This document shows positions 8,363 through 17,214 of a stretch of DNA of 64,000 nucleotides, piece by piece. How positions within the stretch are numbered: position 1 is the stretch's first letter; the number at the start of each line of letters is the position of its first letter. This DNA comes from Streptomyces sp. NBC_01478 (GTDB taxonomy: Bacteria; Actinomycetota; Actinomycetes; Streptomycetales; Streptomycetaceae): assembly GCF_036227225.1 (NCBI RefSeq), contig NZ_CP109444.1:5375501-5439500 (forward strand), in the 5' to 3' direction. The notes beneath the pieces are model-generated. The model ran no database searches. It was not told the origin of the DNA and worked only from the letters and a program-made list of their open reading frames with translations. Position numbers and translations under genes: made by a program.

Positions 8363-9406
8363 ATGAGCTTCACGAATATGCCAACTTTTTTACCGGGCCT
8401 CGAACTCTCCCGCCGTTTCTACACGGAAGCCGTCCGCCCCCTCCTCGAGGAGACCGCCCCCGGCCTCCCCCACTCCGCCGCCCGCATCGGCGGCGGCTCC
8501 GAGGTCCTCGGCTACGACACCCCGCGCTCGCGGGACCACGAATGGGGCCCGCGGCTCCAGCTCTTCCTCCGCCCCCGGGACGTCCCCCGGCACGCGGGCC
8601 GGATCAGACACCACCTCGCCGAACACCTTCCGAAGACCTTCCACGGCTATCCGACCCACTTCGCCGCCACCGGCGACGGCGACGTCCGCGTCATGCGCCC
8701 GACCGACGGCCCGGTCCACCACCGGGTCGAAGTCACCCACACCACGGCCTGGTTCACCGCGACCCTCGGCTTCGACCCGACGCGGGGCATCACCCCGGCG
8801 GACTGGCTGACCGCCCCCACCCAACTCCTCACCGAAGTCACGGCGGGCGCCGTCTTCCACGACGGCCTGCACCAACTCGGCCCGCTGCGCCACGCCTTGC
8901 GCTGGTATCCCCACGACGTCTGGCTGCACGTCATGGCCCGCCAGTGGCAGCACATCGCCGAGCGGGAAGCCTTCGTGGGCCGCTGCGGCGAGGTCGGCGA
9001 CGAACTGGGCTCCGCCGTGATCGCGGCCCACCTGACCCGCCATCTGATGCGCCTGTGCCTCCTCATGGACCGCCGCTACCCGCCGTACGACAAATGGCTC
9101 GGCAGCGCCTTCGCCCGCACGACGGCCGGCCACCGCCTCATCCCGGTCCTCACGGCCGCCCTCGCGGCCACGGACTGGCACACCCGCGAGAAACACCTGG
9201 TCTACGCCTACGAAGCCGTCGCGGGCATCCACAACCAGCTCGCCCTGACCGACCGCGTCGACCCGGCCACCCGCCCGTACCACTCCAGACCGTTCCGCGT
9301 CCTGCACGCCGAACGCTTCACGAAGGCCTTGCTCACCCGCGTCTCGGACCCGGCGCTCCGGGAACTCCCCGACGACATACGGCAGTTCAGACCGGACGAG
9401 GACTGA
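8363..9406 (+). CDS. DUF4037 (nucleotidyltransferase-like) protein
   Basis: This 347-residue protein contains the segment GYDTPRSRDHEWGPRLQLFL and later PPYDKWLGSAF, both typical of the DUF4037 family, whose N-terminal half resembles a minimal nucleotidyltransferase (G-S...D-x-D/E pattern: S-R-D-H-E). The biochemical role is unknown. The start is ATG 8363 (MSFTNMPTFLPGLELSRRFY), which fits family starts better than the upstream in-frame start 60 bases earlier. It follows the acetyltransferase by 96 bases. Confidence 0.75.
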   Translation: MSFTNMPTFLPGLELSRRFYTEAVRPLLEETAPGLPHSAARIGGGSEVLGYDTPRSRDHEWGPRLQLFLRPRDVPRHAGRIRHHLAEHLPKTFHGYPTHFAATGDGDVRVMRPTDGPVHHRVEVTHTTAWFTATLGFDPTRGITPADWLTAPTQLLTEVTAGAVFHDGLHQLGPLRHALRWYPHDVWLHVMARQWQHIAEREAFVGRCGEVGDELGSAVIAAHLTRHLMRLCLLMDRRYPPYDKWLGSAFARTTAGHRLIPVLTAALAATDWHTREKHLVYAYEAVAGIHNQLALTDRVDPATRPYHSRPFRVLHAERFTKALLTRVSDPALRELPDDIRQFRPDED

Positions 9407-9415
9407 ATCGGCGTC

Positions 9416-9968
9416 TCTCCACACGTGTTGCGCCGCGAGGTCGTACGGGGGCCGGCCCGGGTCGCCGTCGCGGATGAACGCGGTCCAGGCCGGGCGGCGG
9501 GCGGCGGGGACCGAGCAGGGCGGTGTCGCCGTAGAGGGCGGGCAGGTCGGTGAGGTGGAGGACGAACGGCAGTTCCACGCAGTGGCAGGCGCCGAGCGCA
9601 CCGCCGAAGGCGGGCGAGCGCCAGGCGAACTCGTAGGCGAACGTGCGGGTGCGCCGGTGGCGGGCGTGGGCGTGGGCTTCTGCGAGGAGCCGACTGCCTC
9701 GGGTGAAGGTGTCCGTGATGAGCCGGCTCGCCAACTCGGCCGGGTGGGCGGCCGGTTGGGCGGTCCGGTACGCGGTGAGCGCTTCCCGGGGGTCGGCCAG
9801 GCGCCGTTCGGCGAGAGCGAGCAGCCGGGTCTCGGCCATGGGGGCGCCCGAGGGCACGGTGTAGAGGTTGGCCTCCTCGCGGTTGGTGCCGATGAGCAGG
9901 TCCACGTCGGCGCCCCGGCCGGCGTGCACGGCCTCGGCGGGCCGGCGACCGGCCGTCGATGACGTATT
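9416..9968 (-). pseudogene. Carboxylesterase (type B) C-terminal remnant
   Basis: Minus-strand reading gives AGRGADVDLLIGTNREEANL, then RTRTFAYEFAWRSPAFGGALGACHCVELPFVLH, which are the C-terminal landmarks of type-B carboxylesterases including the catalytic-histidine region (G-A-C-H-C-V-E-L-P-F). The frame breaks near 9500: in one frame it degenerates, and in another it continues RRPAWTAFIRDGDPGRPP. The catalytic-serine half is absent, since a stop closes the frame at 9969-9971. It is a truncated, frameshifted fragment and cannot make a working esterase. Confidence 0.7.
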
Positions 9969-10004
9969 TCATGCGGTGTCGTCAGGGGGAAGGAGAAGGG
10001 ACCG

Positions 10005-10895
10005 TCAGCCGCGACGGGCGGGCTCGCTCAGGTCCGCGGGAGTCGGGGTGCCGAGCCGGGCCAGCAGGGAGAGCGCCGCCGCGGACGCGGTGTCGGCGCC
10101 CGCCGTGGCCACGACGATGCGCTGGCCCTCTTCCTGGGGTACGCCCAGGGACTGCAGGTTGAGCTCCATGTGCCCGACGACCGGGTGGTGCATGCGGTAC
10201 GAGGCGAGGGCCCACTTCCTGACCCCGTGCTCGGCCCACATCGCGGCGAACTCCTCGCTCTTCATGGTCAGTTCGCCGATGAGGGAGGCCAGCCGGGGAT
10301 CGTCGGGGTGCTGCCCGGCGGCGAGCCGGAGCTTGCCGACCACGTTCCTGGCCTTCTTCGGCCAGTCCACGAACAGGTCCCGGGTGTGCGCGTCCAGGAA
10401 CACCAGCCGCGCCATGTTCGGCCGCCGGTCGGGCTGTTCGGGTATCCGCGCCGCCAAGTGCCCGGCGAACAGGGCGTGTCCGGTGCGGTTCCAGGCCAGT
10501 ACGTCGCTACGGCGGCCGAGGACGATCGCGGGTGCGTCGCCGAGCGCGGCGAGGAGTTGGCGGGTCGCCTCGCCGGTCCGCTCCGGCGCGGGCCTCGGCC
10601 GAGTGGTGACGCGGCGCGCCGCGCCGGCCAGATCGTGCAGATGGGCGCGCTCCACCTCGTCGAGACCGAGGGCGCGGGCCAGCGCTTCCAGGACCTCGGG
10701 TGACGCGTTGAGCGAACCGCCCTGTTCAAGTCGCGTGTAGTAGGACAGCCCCACCCCGGCGAGCCGCGCCAACTCGTCCCGGCGCAGACCAGGGACGCGA
10801 CGGCGCTCCCCGTACTCCGGGATCCCCACATCCGCCGGCCGCAACCGGGCTCGGCGCGTCCTGAGGAACTCCCCCAACCGCGGCTTCCTGTCCAT
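10005..10895 (-). CDS. XRE-family regulator with MmyB-like ligand-binding domain
   Basis: This 296-residue protein has an N-terminal helix-turn-helix (GLRRDELARLAGVGLSYYTR, residues about 40-60) preceded by the conserved LGEFLRTRRARLRPADVG. A C-terminal MmyB-type domain contains PNMARLVFLDAHTRDLFVDW and HPDDPRLASLIGELTMKS. The family represses or activates neighbouring redox or resistance genes in actinomycetes. The start at ATG 10895 (MDRKPRLGEF) fits the family; the upstream in-frame Met would add unrelated residues. The nearest neighbour is the decayed esterase, so its original target may be lost. Confidence 0.9.
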   Translation of the reverse strand: MDRKPRLGEFLRTRRARLRPADVGIPEYGERRRVPGLRRDELARLAGVGLSYYTRLEQGGSLNASPEVLEALARALGLDEVERAHLHDLAGAARRVTTRPRPAPERTGEATRQLLAALGDAPAIVLGRRSDVLAWNRTGHALFAGHLAARIPEQPDRRPNMARLVFLDAHTRDLFVDWPKKARNVVGKLRLAAGQHPDDPRLASLIGELTMKSEEFAAMWAEHGVRKWALASYRMHHPVVGHMELNLQSLGVPQEEGQRIVVATAGADTASAAALSLLARLGTPTPADLSEPARRG

Positions 10896-11003
10896 GGCCC
10901 CGAGTATCCCCGGCGGAAACCCGCACAGCCTGCCCCTGCCAAGGGCAGGCAACGCGGCATCGGCCTCGGCTCGGCTCACCCGTGGACGGTCACCTGTCGA
11001 CGG

Positions 11004-11504
11004 TCACCCGTGGCCGGGGAAGGCGGTCACGGCGCTCGCGGCGGCACCGTACCGGCTCTCGTCCGCGGCGATGAACGCGCTCGCGGTCAGCGACGGACCG
11101 TCGTGGTCGGACGCGGCGGCCATCAGCCGGGCCGCCTCCGCCGCCCCGGTCTCCGGCGGGATGATCAGCAGGTCCCAGCGCCCGGTGTCGTAGGAGAGCA
11201 GCAGGAGTTTGTGCGGGTCGAATTCCGTGAACCAGCCGGCCTTGACGACGTGACCGCCCACGGGAACCTTGTGCGGGATGTCCGGCCAGTACGTCGCGTT
11301 GACGGCGACGCGTGTGATGCGGCCCCACAAGGGGTCCAACACGGCGGTCAGCGACGGCAGTTCGCTCAGCAGATCCCGGGAGCGTGGCCACCACGCACCG
11401 TCCAGGAGGCCATGGGCGGCACCGTCGCCCTTCAGCGCGAGCCGGACGGCCGGGGCCGCGGCGGGCTCGGGCCGGGGCAGGGTGGGTTGCAAGGTCGCCG
11501 ACAT
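11004..11504 (-). CDS. DUF5994 family protein
   Basis: This 166-residue protein shows the DUF5994 landmarks: LLDGAWWPRSRDLLSELPSL, then ATYWPDIPHKVPVGG and YDTGRWDLLIIPPETG. Function is unknown; the family is common beside ANTAR/GAF regulators in Streptomyces. The start is ATG 11504 (MSATLQPTLPRP), matching the N-terminus of the divergent paralogue; an upstream in-frame Met adds a low-complexity stretch. It is longer at the C-terminus than the paralogue (SLTASAFIAADESRYG). Confidence 0.8.
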   Translation of the reverse strand: MSATLQPTLPRPEPAAAPAVRLALKGDGAAHGLLDGAWWPRSRDLLSELPSLTAVLDPLWGRITRVAVNATYWPDIPHKVPVGGHVVKAGWFTEFDPHKLLLLSYDTGRWDLLIIPPETGAAEAARLMAAASDHDGPSLTASAFIAADESRYGAAASAVTAFPGHG

Positions 11505-11846
11505 GACGCGGACCCGTCTCCGGGCGGCCTCTGCGGCAGCACGGGTTTCATCTCTCGCCGAGGACGACCCGGTACGGAAGCCGGTGTGCGAAGTGCCCTC
11601 AGTACTCTCCACCGTACTCCGCGCCCCGCATCGGCGCGGAGCGCGGAGTACCGTGGGGTGACCGAGGGCTCTTCACGTGCCGGTGTCCGGTCCGAGGTCC
11701 TGTCCTCGCGTCTCTTTGCCGCCGTCATCCGCTTCTTGGAGCACGCCGGCCGGGTCCACGCCGTGCACCGGCCCCCGGACCGGGTCGCCGCCCGCCGTGC
11801 CTGACGTCGAACCGCTCGTCCACGTACGGCAGTTGGCAGGAGCCAC

Positions 11847-12245
11847 ATGACCACCGTGCTGCAGCCCCCGCTCCCCTCCCATCCCGTCCTGCGCCTGCGC
11901 CTGGCCCCCCACGGGAACCTGCCGCGGGCCATCGACGGCGCGTGGTGGCCCCGCTCGTACGACCTGACGGCCGAACTCCCGGGACTGCTGGCCGGGTTGC
12001 CGCGTCAGTGGGGCCACATCACCAGTGCCACGGTCAGCGGGGCGATGTGGTCCACCATGCCCGGCCAGATGCTCGTCTCCAACCAAGTCGTACGACTGCG
12101 CGGGACCCCGGTGGAATCCGTCCCGCACACCATCGTCCTGCTCGCGCCCGGCCGGGGCCGCTGGGATCTGCTGGTCGTGCCGCCGGACACGACCGAGCAG
12201 GCGGCCGAACCGCTCATGGCGGCCGCCGCGGGCGGTCACGGCTGA
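11847..12245 (+). CDS. DUF5994 family protein (paralogue)
   Basis: This 132-residue protein is homologous along its length to the divergent gene at 11004-11504: AIDGAWWPRSYDLTAELPGL and GRGRWDLLVVPPDT align with its landmarks. The ribosome binding site GGCAGGAGCC precedes the ATG. It ends about 28 bases before the convergent GAF-ANTAR gene. Two diverged copies facing apart suggest an old inverted duplication. Function is unknown. Confidence 0.82.
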   Translation: MTTVLQPPLPSHPVLRLRLAPHGNLPRAIDGAWWPRSYDLTAELPGLLAGLPRQWGHITSATVSGAMWSTMPGQMLVSNQVVRLRGTPVESVPHTIVLLAPGRGRWDLLVVPPDTTEQAAEPLMAAAAGGHG

Positions 12246-12273
12246 TCCGGCCGGGCACACGGCCCCGGGCCGG

Positions 12274-13041
12274 TCAGCCCTCGCCGTCGCCGGACTGGGC
12301 GCTCGCCGGTGCCGGGATGGCCTTGGTGTCGAAGTCGCCGCGCACGATCTGCGCGGCGAGGTCCGACAGCCGTAGATGACGGGAGCGGGCGTAGGACCGG
12401 AACGCGGCGAAGGCGTCGTCGACGGACGTGTTCCAGCGCTCCGCCAGGAAGCCCTTGACCTGTTCGATGAGGATGCGGCTGGTCAGCGCGGTCTGCAACT
12501 GGCTGTTCTCGACGTGCGACTGCTCCAGCGTGCGCTGCTGGAGCACGGCGATGGTGGCCACGTCGGCCAGCGCCTGGGCGAGCGCGATGTCGTCGTCGCC
12601 GAGGCGGTGCGGAGTGGTCTGGAAGAGGTTGAGCGCGCCGACGACCCGGTTGCGCAGCCGGAGCGGGACGGCGTGCGTCGTGACGTACCCGGTCGCGCGG
12701 GCCTGTGCCGCGAAGCGCGGCCAGGCGGTGGCCGCCGCCTCGCCGGTCAGGTCGATGTTGGTGCGGGCGGCGCCGGTGCGGTAGCACTCGACGCACGGGC
12801 CCTGGTCGTGCTGGAGCGCGAAGAGTTCCAGCAGGCGGGTGTGCTCGTCGGAGGCGGCGATGACCTGCAGTTCGCCGTGCGCGTCCACGAGCAGGATTCC
12901 GGCCGCCGACACGTCGAGCAGCTCCACGCAGCGCGCGGAGAGCCGGTGCAGCAGGTCGATGACGTCGAAGTCCTCGACGAGAGAGTCCGCGACCTCCACG
13001 AAGATCTCGGCCAGACGTCGTTCGCGGGCCATGGCTATCAT
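12274..13041 (-). CDS. GAF-ANTAR domain regulator (module 1, second ANTAR gene)
   Basis: This 255-residue protein has a GAF sensor domain (residues about 15-165, with CVELLDVSAAGILLVDAHG and GALNLFQTTP) and a C-terminal ANTAR domain (SRILIEQVKGFLAERWNTSV...AFAAFRSYARSRHLRLSDLA). ANTAR domains bind paired RNA hairpins and act as antiterminators. The start codon overlaps the stop of the preceding GAF-ANTAR gene (ATGA), so the two are translationally coupled. It is a close paralogue of the gene at 15010-15726. Confidence 0.92.
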   Translation of the reverse strand: MIAMARERRLAEIFVEVADSLVEDFDVIDLLHRLSARCVELLDVSAAGILLVDAHGELQVIAASDEHTRLLELFALQHDQGPCVECYRTGAARTNIDLTGEAAATAWPRFAAQARATGYVTTHAVPLRLRNRVVGALNLFQTTPHRLGDDDIALAQALADVATIAVLQQRTLEQSHVENSQLQTALTSRILIEQVKGFLAERWNTSVDDAFAAFRSYARSRHLRLSDLAAQIVRGDFDTKAIPAPASAQSGDGEG

Positions 13042-13823
13042 CCCTTTCCACCGTCGGGCGAGTACGGCCCGCTCACATCGTCGTCGAAGTCGTCGTCGAA
13101 GTCGTCGTTGAAGCGCAGCCTGCGGGCGACCACATCCGCCGCGATCTCGCCGAGCGGCCGTTCGCTGCCGTACGCGTGGGCGCGCAGGCGCAGCAGGGCC
13201 TCCTGTATGGACACGTCGAGCTGGGCGCTGACCATGCCCGTGGCCTGGTGCACGACCGCGCGGCTCAGCGCCGAGGGAGGTTCCAGGGCCGTACCGAGCT
13301 CTGGACCGTTCCCGTCCCCACCCTCACCTCCGCCTCCGCCTCCGTCGCGTCGGTCGCCGTTCAGGAGAGCGCCGGTCAGCGTGGCGGTCAGTGCGGCGGC
13401 GTCGGTGTACTGCTGCCGGCTCAGCCGCCGTTCGCCGTCGCACAGGAGGGTCAGTACGCCGACCCGGATGGCCCCGACGCCCAGCGGGAAGCAGCACACG
13501 CCGTGTACGCCCAGGTCGCGCGCGGCCGGCAGCAGCGCGGGCCAGCGCTCGGGGCGCACCCGCTCCAGGTCCGGCTCCAGCACGGGCGAACCGGTGCTGA
13601 CCGCGTCCGGTCCCGGGCCCTCCCCCAGCGTGAACTGGAGTTCCTCGAACCGGGCGCTCAGGTCCGGGTGGTACCAGAGCGGCTCGGCCGTCCGCTCGGC
13701 GCCGAGCAGCAGCGACAGCGCGACGCCCTCGGCTCCCAGCGCCCGCGCACATGCCCGGGCCGGGTCACCGACCTCGCCCAGCCGCAGCAACCGCAGGACC
13801 TCGGCCATGCCGTCACTGATCAC
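13038..13823 (-). CDS. GAF-ANTAR domain regulator (module 1, first ANTAR gene)
   Basis: About 261 residues: a GAF domain (ELQFTLGEGPGPDAVSTGSP, GVHGVCCFPLGVGAIRVGVL), a Gly-rich linker, then ANTAR (AVVHQATGMVSAQLDVSI...ALLRLRAHAYGSERPLGEIA). The acidic tail has repeated Asp-Asp-Phe units encoded by a GTCGTCGAA-type microrepeat near 13078-13108. The start is GTG 13823 with GGAG just upstream; ATG 13808 is an alternative. It lies between the STAS gene and the second ANTAR gene and is related to the gene at 15808-16653. Confidence 0.88.
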   Translation of the reverse strand: MISDGMAEVLRLLRLGEVGDPARACARALGAEGVALSLLLGAERTAEPLWYHPDLSARFEELQFTLGEGPGPDAVSTGSPVLEPDLERVRPERWPALLPAARDLGVHGVCCFPLGVGAIRVGVLTLLCDGERRLSRQQYTDAAALTATLTGALLNGDRRDGGGGGGEGGDGNGPELGTALEPPSALSRAVVHQATGMVSAQLDVSIQEALLRLRAHAYGSERPLGEIAADVVARRLRFNDDFDDDFDDDVSGPYSPDGGKG

Positions 13824-13887
13824 CCGTCTCCGTCCCGTGCGGGCCGGGGCACTTCGGGGTGAGGCGTCGCCTGGCTTGCGCCGTACA

Positions 13888-14256
13888 CTACGGGGCCCGG
13901 TCGGCCGACGCGTGGTCCGCGCGTACGTCGTGCCAGGCGTCCTGGGTGGTCGCGTACCGCGGGAAACAGTCCTGCAGACCGGCGGCGCGGAACACGAGCC
14001 CCGCGGCGCGCAGATGATGCACGACCCGCAGCCACCCGAGCCGCTCATGGCAGTCCTTCCGCGCCGCGCACAGCGGGTCCAGGACGCTGCCGTCCATGAA
14101 CGTGACACCCCGCAGATCCACTATGAGGAGCAGCCGTCCGCTGCCGTGCCGGGCGTCCTCCAGATCACGCGCGAAAGCCGGCACGGTCAACAGATCCAGC
14201 TCACCGCCGGCCATGACCACACGCAACTCGTCGAACAGGTCGGAACGCGGGCCCAT
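13888..14256 (-). CDS. STAS-domain anti-sigma factor antagonist (module 1)
   Basis: This 122-residue protein has a SpoIIAA-like fold: VVMAGGELDLLTVPAFARDL, then LLLIVDLRGVTFMDGSVLD, where the serine in M-D-G-S aligns with the phosphorylated Ser of SpoIIAA/RsbV. The start at ATG 14256 is set by AAGGAG nine bases upstream. It heads the first STAS-ANTAR-ANTAR module on the minus strand. The partner kinase is not encoded beside it. Expected role: release of a sigma factor from an RsbW-type anti-sigma kinase. Confidence 0.88.
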   Translation of the reverse strand: MGPRSDLFDELRVVMAGGELDLLTVPAFARDLEDARHGSGRLLLIVDLRGVTFMDGSVLDPLCAARKDCHERLGWLRVVHHLRAAGLVFRAAGLQDCFPRYATTQDAWHDVRADHASADRAP

Positions 14257-14659
14257 ACGACCCAACTCCTTTGCCACCGGGGTGACTTCGACCGTGCGCA
14301 GGGCCTCTGTTGCGCGGAACCGTACGGTACGGAGAGGGCCGGGGGCTCGGGCGGACCGTATGCCGAGAGTACTGCCGCAGGGGGGCCGACCTGCGGCCCT
14401 CTGTCCAGATCCGCACGAGAGTGGCCGAAGGTGTCGTGCCTGGTCGGTTCCTGACGGAATCGAGGGCGAAGGTGCAAGAGAGTGGCGCGGTCCGGGGGTC
14501 GGTCCGGGAGCCGGTCGTCTCGCCCGGGGCCTGTGCCTGTCCGGCCGGGCAAAGCGTCTGACGTCGTACGGTATCCGCGGCCGTCGGGCAGGACTACGGT
14601 GTGGAGTGAGGCCCCGGTCCCCGGTATCGACGCTGTATCCAGCTCCCGGGAGGCCCGTT

Positions 14660-14938
14660 GTGTTCGTCCTGCTCCTCATCCTCGTTCTGGTCCTGTTCGG
14701 CTTCGGCTTCCTCCATCCTCTGTGGTGGGTGGCCGCGGCGGTGGTGATGTACGGCGTCACCCGCCTCGGCCGCGATCGTGGCGGAGGCTGGAGCCGCGGC
14801 CGTGGTTCCGATCTCGGGGACTACCAGGACTACCGGGAGCGCCGGAGTCGCCGGGAACGCTGGGACCGCCGCTACAGCCGCCAGAACCGGGCGCGCTGGC
14901 GCCGCGAGGACCGCCGGGACCACGAACACCGCGGGTGA
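14660..14938 (+). CDS. Small membrane protein with basic C-terminus
   Basis: This 92-residue protein starts at GTG 14660, preceded by GGGAGG. The first half is two hydrophobic segments (FVLLLILVLVLFGFGFLHPL and WWVAAAVVMYGV). The second half is very rich in Arg, Asp and Tyr (RERRSRRERWDRR). Such two-helix proteins with charged tails are frequent and uncharacterised in Streptomyces. It sits between the duplicated signalling modules, on the opposite strand. Confidence 0.7.
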   Translation: MFVLLLILVLVLFGFGFLHPLWWVAAAVVMYGVTRLGRDRGGGWSRGRGSDLGDYQDYRERRSRRERWDRRYSRQNRARWRREDRRDHEHRG

Positions 14939-15009
14939 CCTGGGGAGTTGCCCGGTTTCACCGGCCGGTCCCCGCCCGATCCCCGCCCGATCCCCGGACG
15001 GGGCGCGGG

Positions 15010-15726
15010 TCAGACCCCCAGACCGGCAAGGGTTTCGGAGTCGTCGACGAAGGCGCGGGCCACGTCGGACAGGCGCCGGTTGTGGGCGCGGGCGTAACCG
15101 CGCAGGGCGCTGAACGCCTGCTCCATGTCGATGCCCTGGCGTTCGGCGAGCTTCCCCTTGGCCTGTTCGATCAGCACCCGGCTGTTCAACGCCGCCTGGA
15201 GTTGTTCGTTGAGCACCGTGCTGCGGTGGGCGGTGCGTTGCTGCAGCAGGCTGATGGTGGCGACGTCGGCCAGGGCCTGGGCGATGTGCGTGGCGAGCGG
15301 GTCGAAGGGGCCGGATGCGGCGCGGAAGAGGTTCAGGGCGCCCACGGTCTCCTCCCGCAGGCGCATGGGCAGGGCCTGCACGGCCCCGAATCCGCTGCGG
15401 TGCGCCGCCGTGACGAAGCGGGGCCATCGGTCGATCTCCCGGGTCAGGTCGTGGATGATCACCGGTGCGCCGGTGTGGAAGCAGTCGAGGCAGGGGCCCT
15501 CGTCGTTCTGGAGCTGGAAGAGCTCCAGGAGGCGCACCTGTTCGTCGGAGGCGGCCATGACGCGGAGTTTGCCGTCCCGGTCGGCGAGCAGCACGCCGGC
15601 GGCGCTCGCGTCGAGGATGCCGACGCAGCGATCGGTCAGCAGGCGCAGAAAATCGATGAGGTCGAAGTCGGCGACCAGATTGTCGGCCAGCTCGACGAAG
15701 GTCTTGGCCAGGAGCTGTTGATCCAT
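15010..15726 (-). CDS. GAF-ANTAR domain regulator (module 2, second ANTAR gene)
   Basis: This 238-residue protein has a GAF domain (DASAAGVLLADRDGKLRVMA, NDEGPCLDCFHTG, VGALNLFRAASG) and ANTAR (SRVLIEQAKGKLAERQGIDM...AFSALRGYARAHNRRLSDVA), a near-textbook ANTAR. The start is ATG 15726 with GAGG nine bases upstream; ATG 15735 is too close to that site. It is the paralogue of 12274-13041, with shared motifs such as CFHTG/CYRTG and ALADVATI. Confidence 0.92.
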   Translation of the reverse strand: MDQQLLAKTFVELADNLVADFDLIDFLRLLTDRCVGILDASAAGVLLADRDGKLRVMAASDEQVRLLELFQLQNDEGPCLDCFHTGAPVIIHDLTREIDRWPRFVTAAHRSGFGAVQALPMRLREETVGALNLFRAASGPFDPLATHIAQALADVATISLLQQRTAHRSTVLNEQLQAALNSRVLIEQAKGKLAERQGIDMEQAFSALRGYARAHNRRLSDVARAFVDDSETLAGLGV

Positions 15727-15807
15727 TGCGGGCATCCTCGGTTGGGACTGGTCCCGGCCCGGAGGGGGGCGGGACGTACGGCACGTTTCTCGGACGGCAC
15801 CCATGCG

Positions 15808-16653
15808 TCAGGTTTCCTCGTCGGTCCGGTCCGGTTCCGTGTCCGGTTCCGTGTCCGGTTCCGTGTCCGGCCCCGCGTGCGGTTCCGCGTCCGGTGAGAA
15901 CCGGAGCCGCCGGGCCACCACGTCCGCGGCCACCTCGGCGAGCCGGCGTCCCTGCGCGAAGGAATAGCCACGGAGCCGGACGAAGGCTTCGTCGATGCCG
16001 ACGCCGAGCTGGACGGTCAGGACGCCGCTGGCCTGGTCGATCTCCGCCCGGTACGCGCCCAGGTCCTCGGCGGGGCGCGTTCCGGGCGGCCCGCCCGTCT
16101 CGTCGATGCGCGCGTCGAGCAGCACCAGAGTCGCGAGATCGGCGAACGCCAGCGCGTCCGCCAGTTCCTCCGCGCTCAGCCGGACCGGAACCTGGGCGTA
16201 CAGGTCCAGCACGCCCAGGCTGATCGCCCCCATCTGCAGCGGAAGCGCGAACACCGCGCGCGCCCCGGCTTCCAGGGCCGCGTCCGCGAACACCATCCAG
16301 CGGTCCTGGAGGTCACGGGTCAGCAGATCGGGTGTCAGGACGGCCGAGCCGTGCAGGAAGGCGTCCACACACGGCCCCTCGCCCAACGTGAGCTGGAGTT
16401 CCTCCAGTTGCTCACTGATGTCGTCGGTGCTGCACAGCGGATGGCTCGGCGCGGCCCGCGACATCGCCGACACCCCGGCTCCGCCGACCGGCAGCGCGGC
16501 CACGGCCGCGGTACACACGTCCACCACACCGACCTGGACACCGCGCCGGGCCGCCTGCTCGGCCACCAGCACCTGGATGCGCTCCGAACGGCTGTCAGGC
16601 CCCACCCCGGCCACCGCCCGAGGGCATCGTGACAGGGCCCAACGACGCGGCAC
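15808..16653 (-). CDS. GAF-ANTAR domain regulator (module 2, first ANTAR gene)
   Basis: About 281 residues: a GAF-like region (QLEELQLTLGEGPCVDAFLH, VFALPLQMGAISLGVLDLYA) and ANTAR (AEIDQASGVLTVQLGVGIDE...VRLRGYSFAQGRRLAEVA). The C-terminal tail carries Pro-Asp-Thr-Glu repeats, encoded by a 12-base tandem unit (GGTTCCGTGTCC on the plus strand, about 15833-15880). The GTG start at 16653 has a weak ribosome binding site, so a later start is possible. It is the counterpart of the gene at 13038-13823. Confidence 0.87.
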   Translation of the reverse strand: MPRRWALSRCPRAVAGVGPDSRSERIQVLVAEQAARRGVQVGVVDVCTAAVAALPVGGAGVSAMSRAAPSHPLCSTDDISEQLEELQLTLGEGPCVDAFLHGSAVLTPDLLTRDLQDRWMVFADAALEAGARAVFALPLQMGAISLGVLDLYAQVPVRLSAEELADALAFADLATLVLLDARIDETGGPPGTRPAEDLGAYRAEIDQASGVLTVQLGVGIDEAFVRLRGYSFAQGRRLAEVAADVVARRLRFSPDAEPHAGPDTEPDTEPDTEPDRTDEET

Positions 16654-16752
16654 CGCAAGGTGCCTGACGACCAGTCAGCGGCCCCTCCCGCACCCGACGG
16701 CCGAGGCCCCGTTCCCGCCCGCACGGCCACCGCTCCCGTCGGCGGTCGGCCG

Positions 16753-17214
16753 TCATCGCCCGTCTCCCGAAAGGACGGACACCTGCGGGACATCGCCGTG
16801 CGCCGGGCCCGGAACGGGCGTGTTCGGGGTGTCCGCGCGAGGGGGTGGCAGAGGGGTGGCCGCGGTGTCGCCGCGAGGAGGTGGCAGACGGCCGGACGAA
16901 GGGCCGAGGAGCAGGAACCCGTCACCGACGACGTCGAAAATCAGCAGCAGGGTGGCCGGCGGATGGTGCAGTCGCAGGGTCCCGCCGAGCGCTTCGGTCT
17001 GCTGCGCGACGCGGAGGAACGCGTTGAGCCCGCTGCAGTCGCAGAAGCTGACGAGGGCGAGGTCGACATCGACAGCGCGCATACCGTCGTGCAGGCACCG
17101 CTCCAGGGACACGCGCACCAGGGGCGCGGACTCGAGGTCGATCTCACCGGCGAGCGTGATCAGCGCCCGTGTCGTTCGGTCGTGGCGGTGGACGGTGAGC
17201 TGGGGCAGGAGCAT
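16753..17214 (-). CDS. STAS-domain protein with proline-rich tail (module 2)
   Basis: This 153-residue protein has a STAS domain (ALITLAGEIDLESAPLVRVS, VDVDLALVSFCDCSGLNAFL) with the D-C-S-G motif that carries the regulatory serine. The C-terminus is a Pro/Asp/Thr-rich extension of about 35 residues not seen in the module-1 STAS. The start at ATG 17214 has GAGG about four bases upstream. It is first in the second STAS-ANTAR-ANTAR set, in the same order and strand as module 1. Confidence 0.85.
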   Translation of the reverse strand: MLLPQLTVHRHDRTTRALITLAGEIDLESAPLVRVSLERCLHDGMRAVDVDLALVSFCDCSGLNAFLRVAQQTEALGGTLRLHHPPATLLLIFDVVGDGFLLLGPSSGRLPPPRGDTAATPLPPPRADTPNTPVPGPAHGDVPQVSVLSGDGR

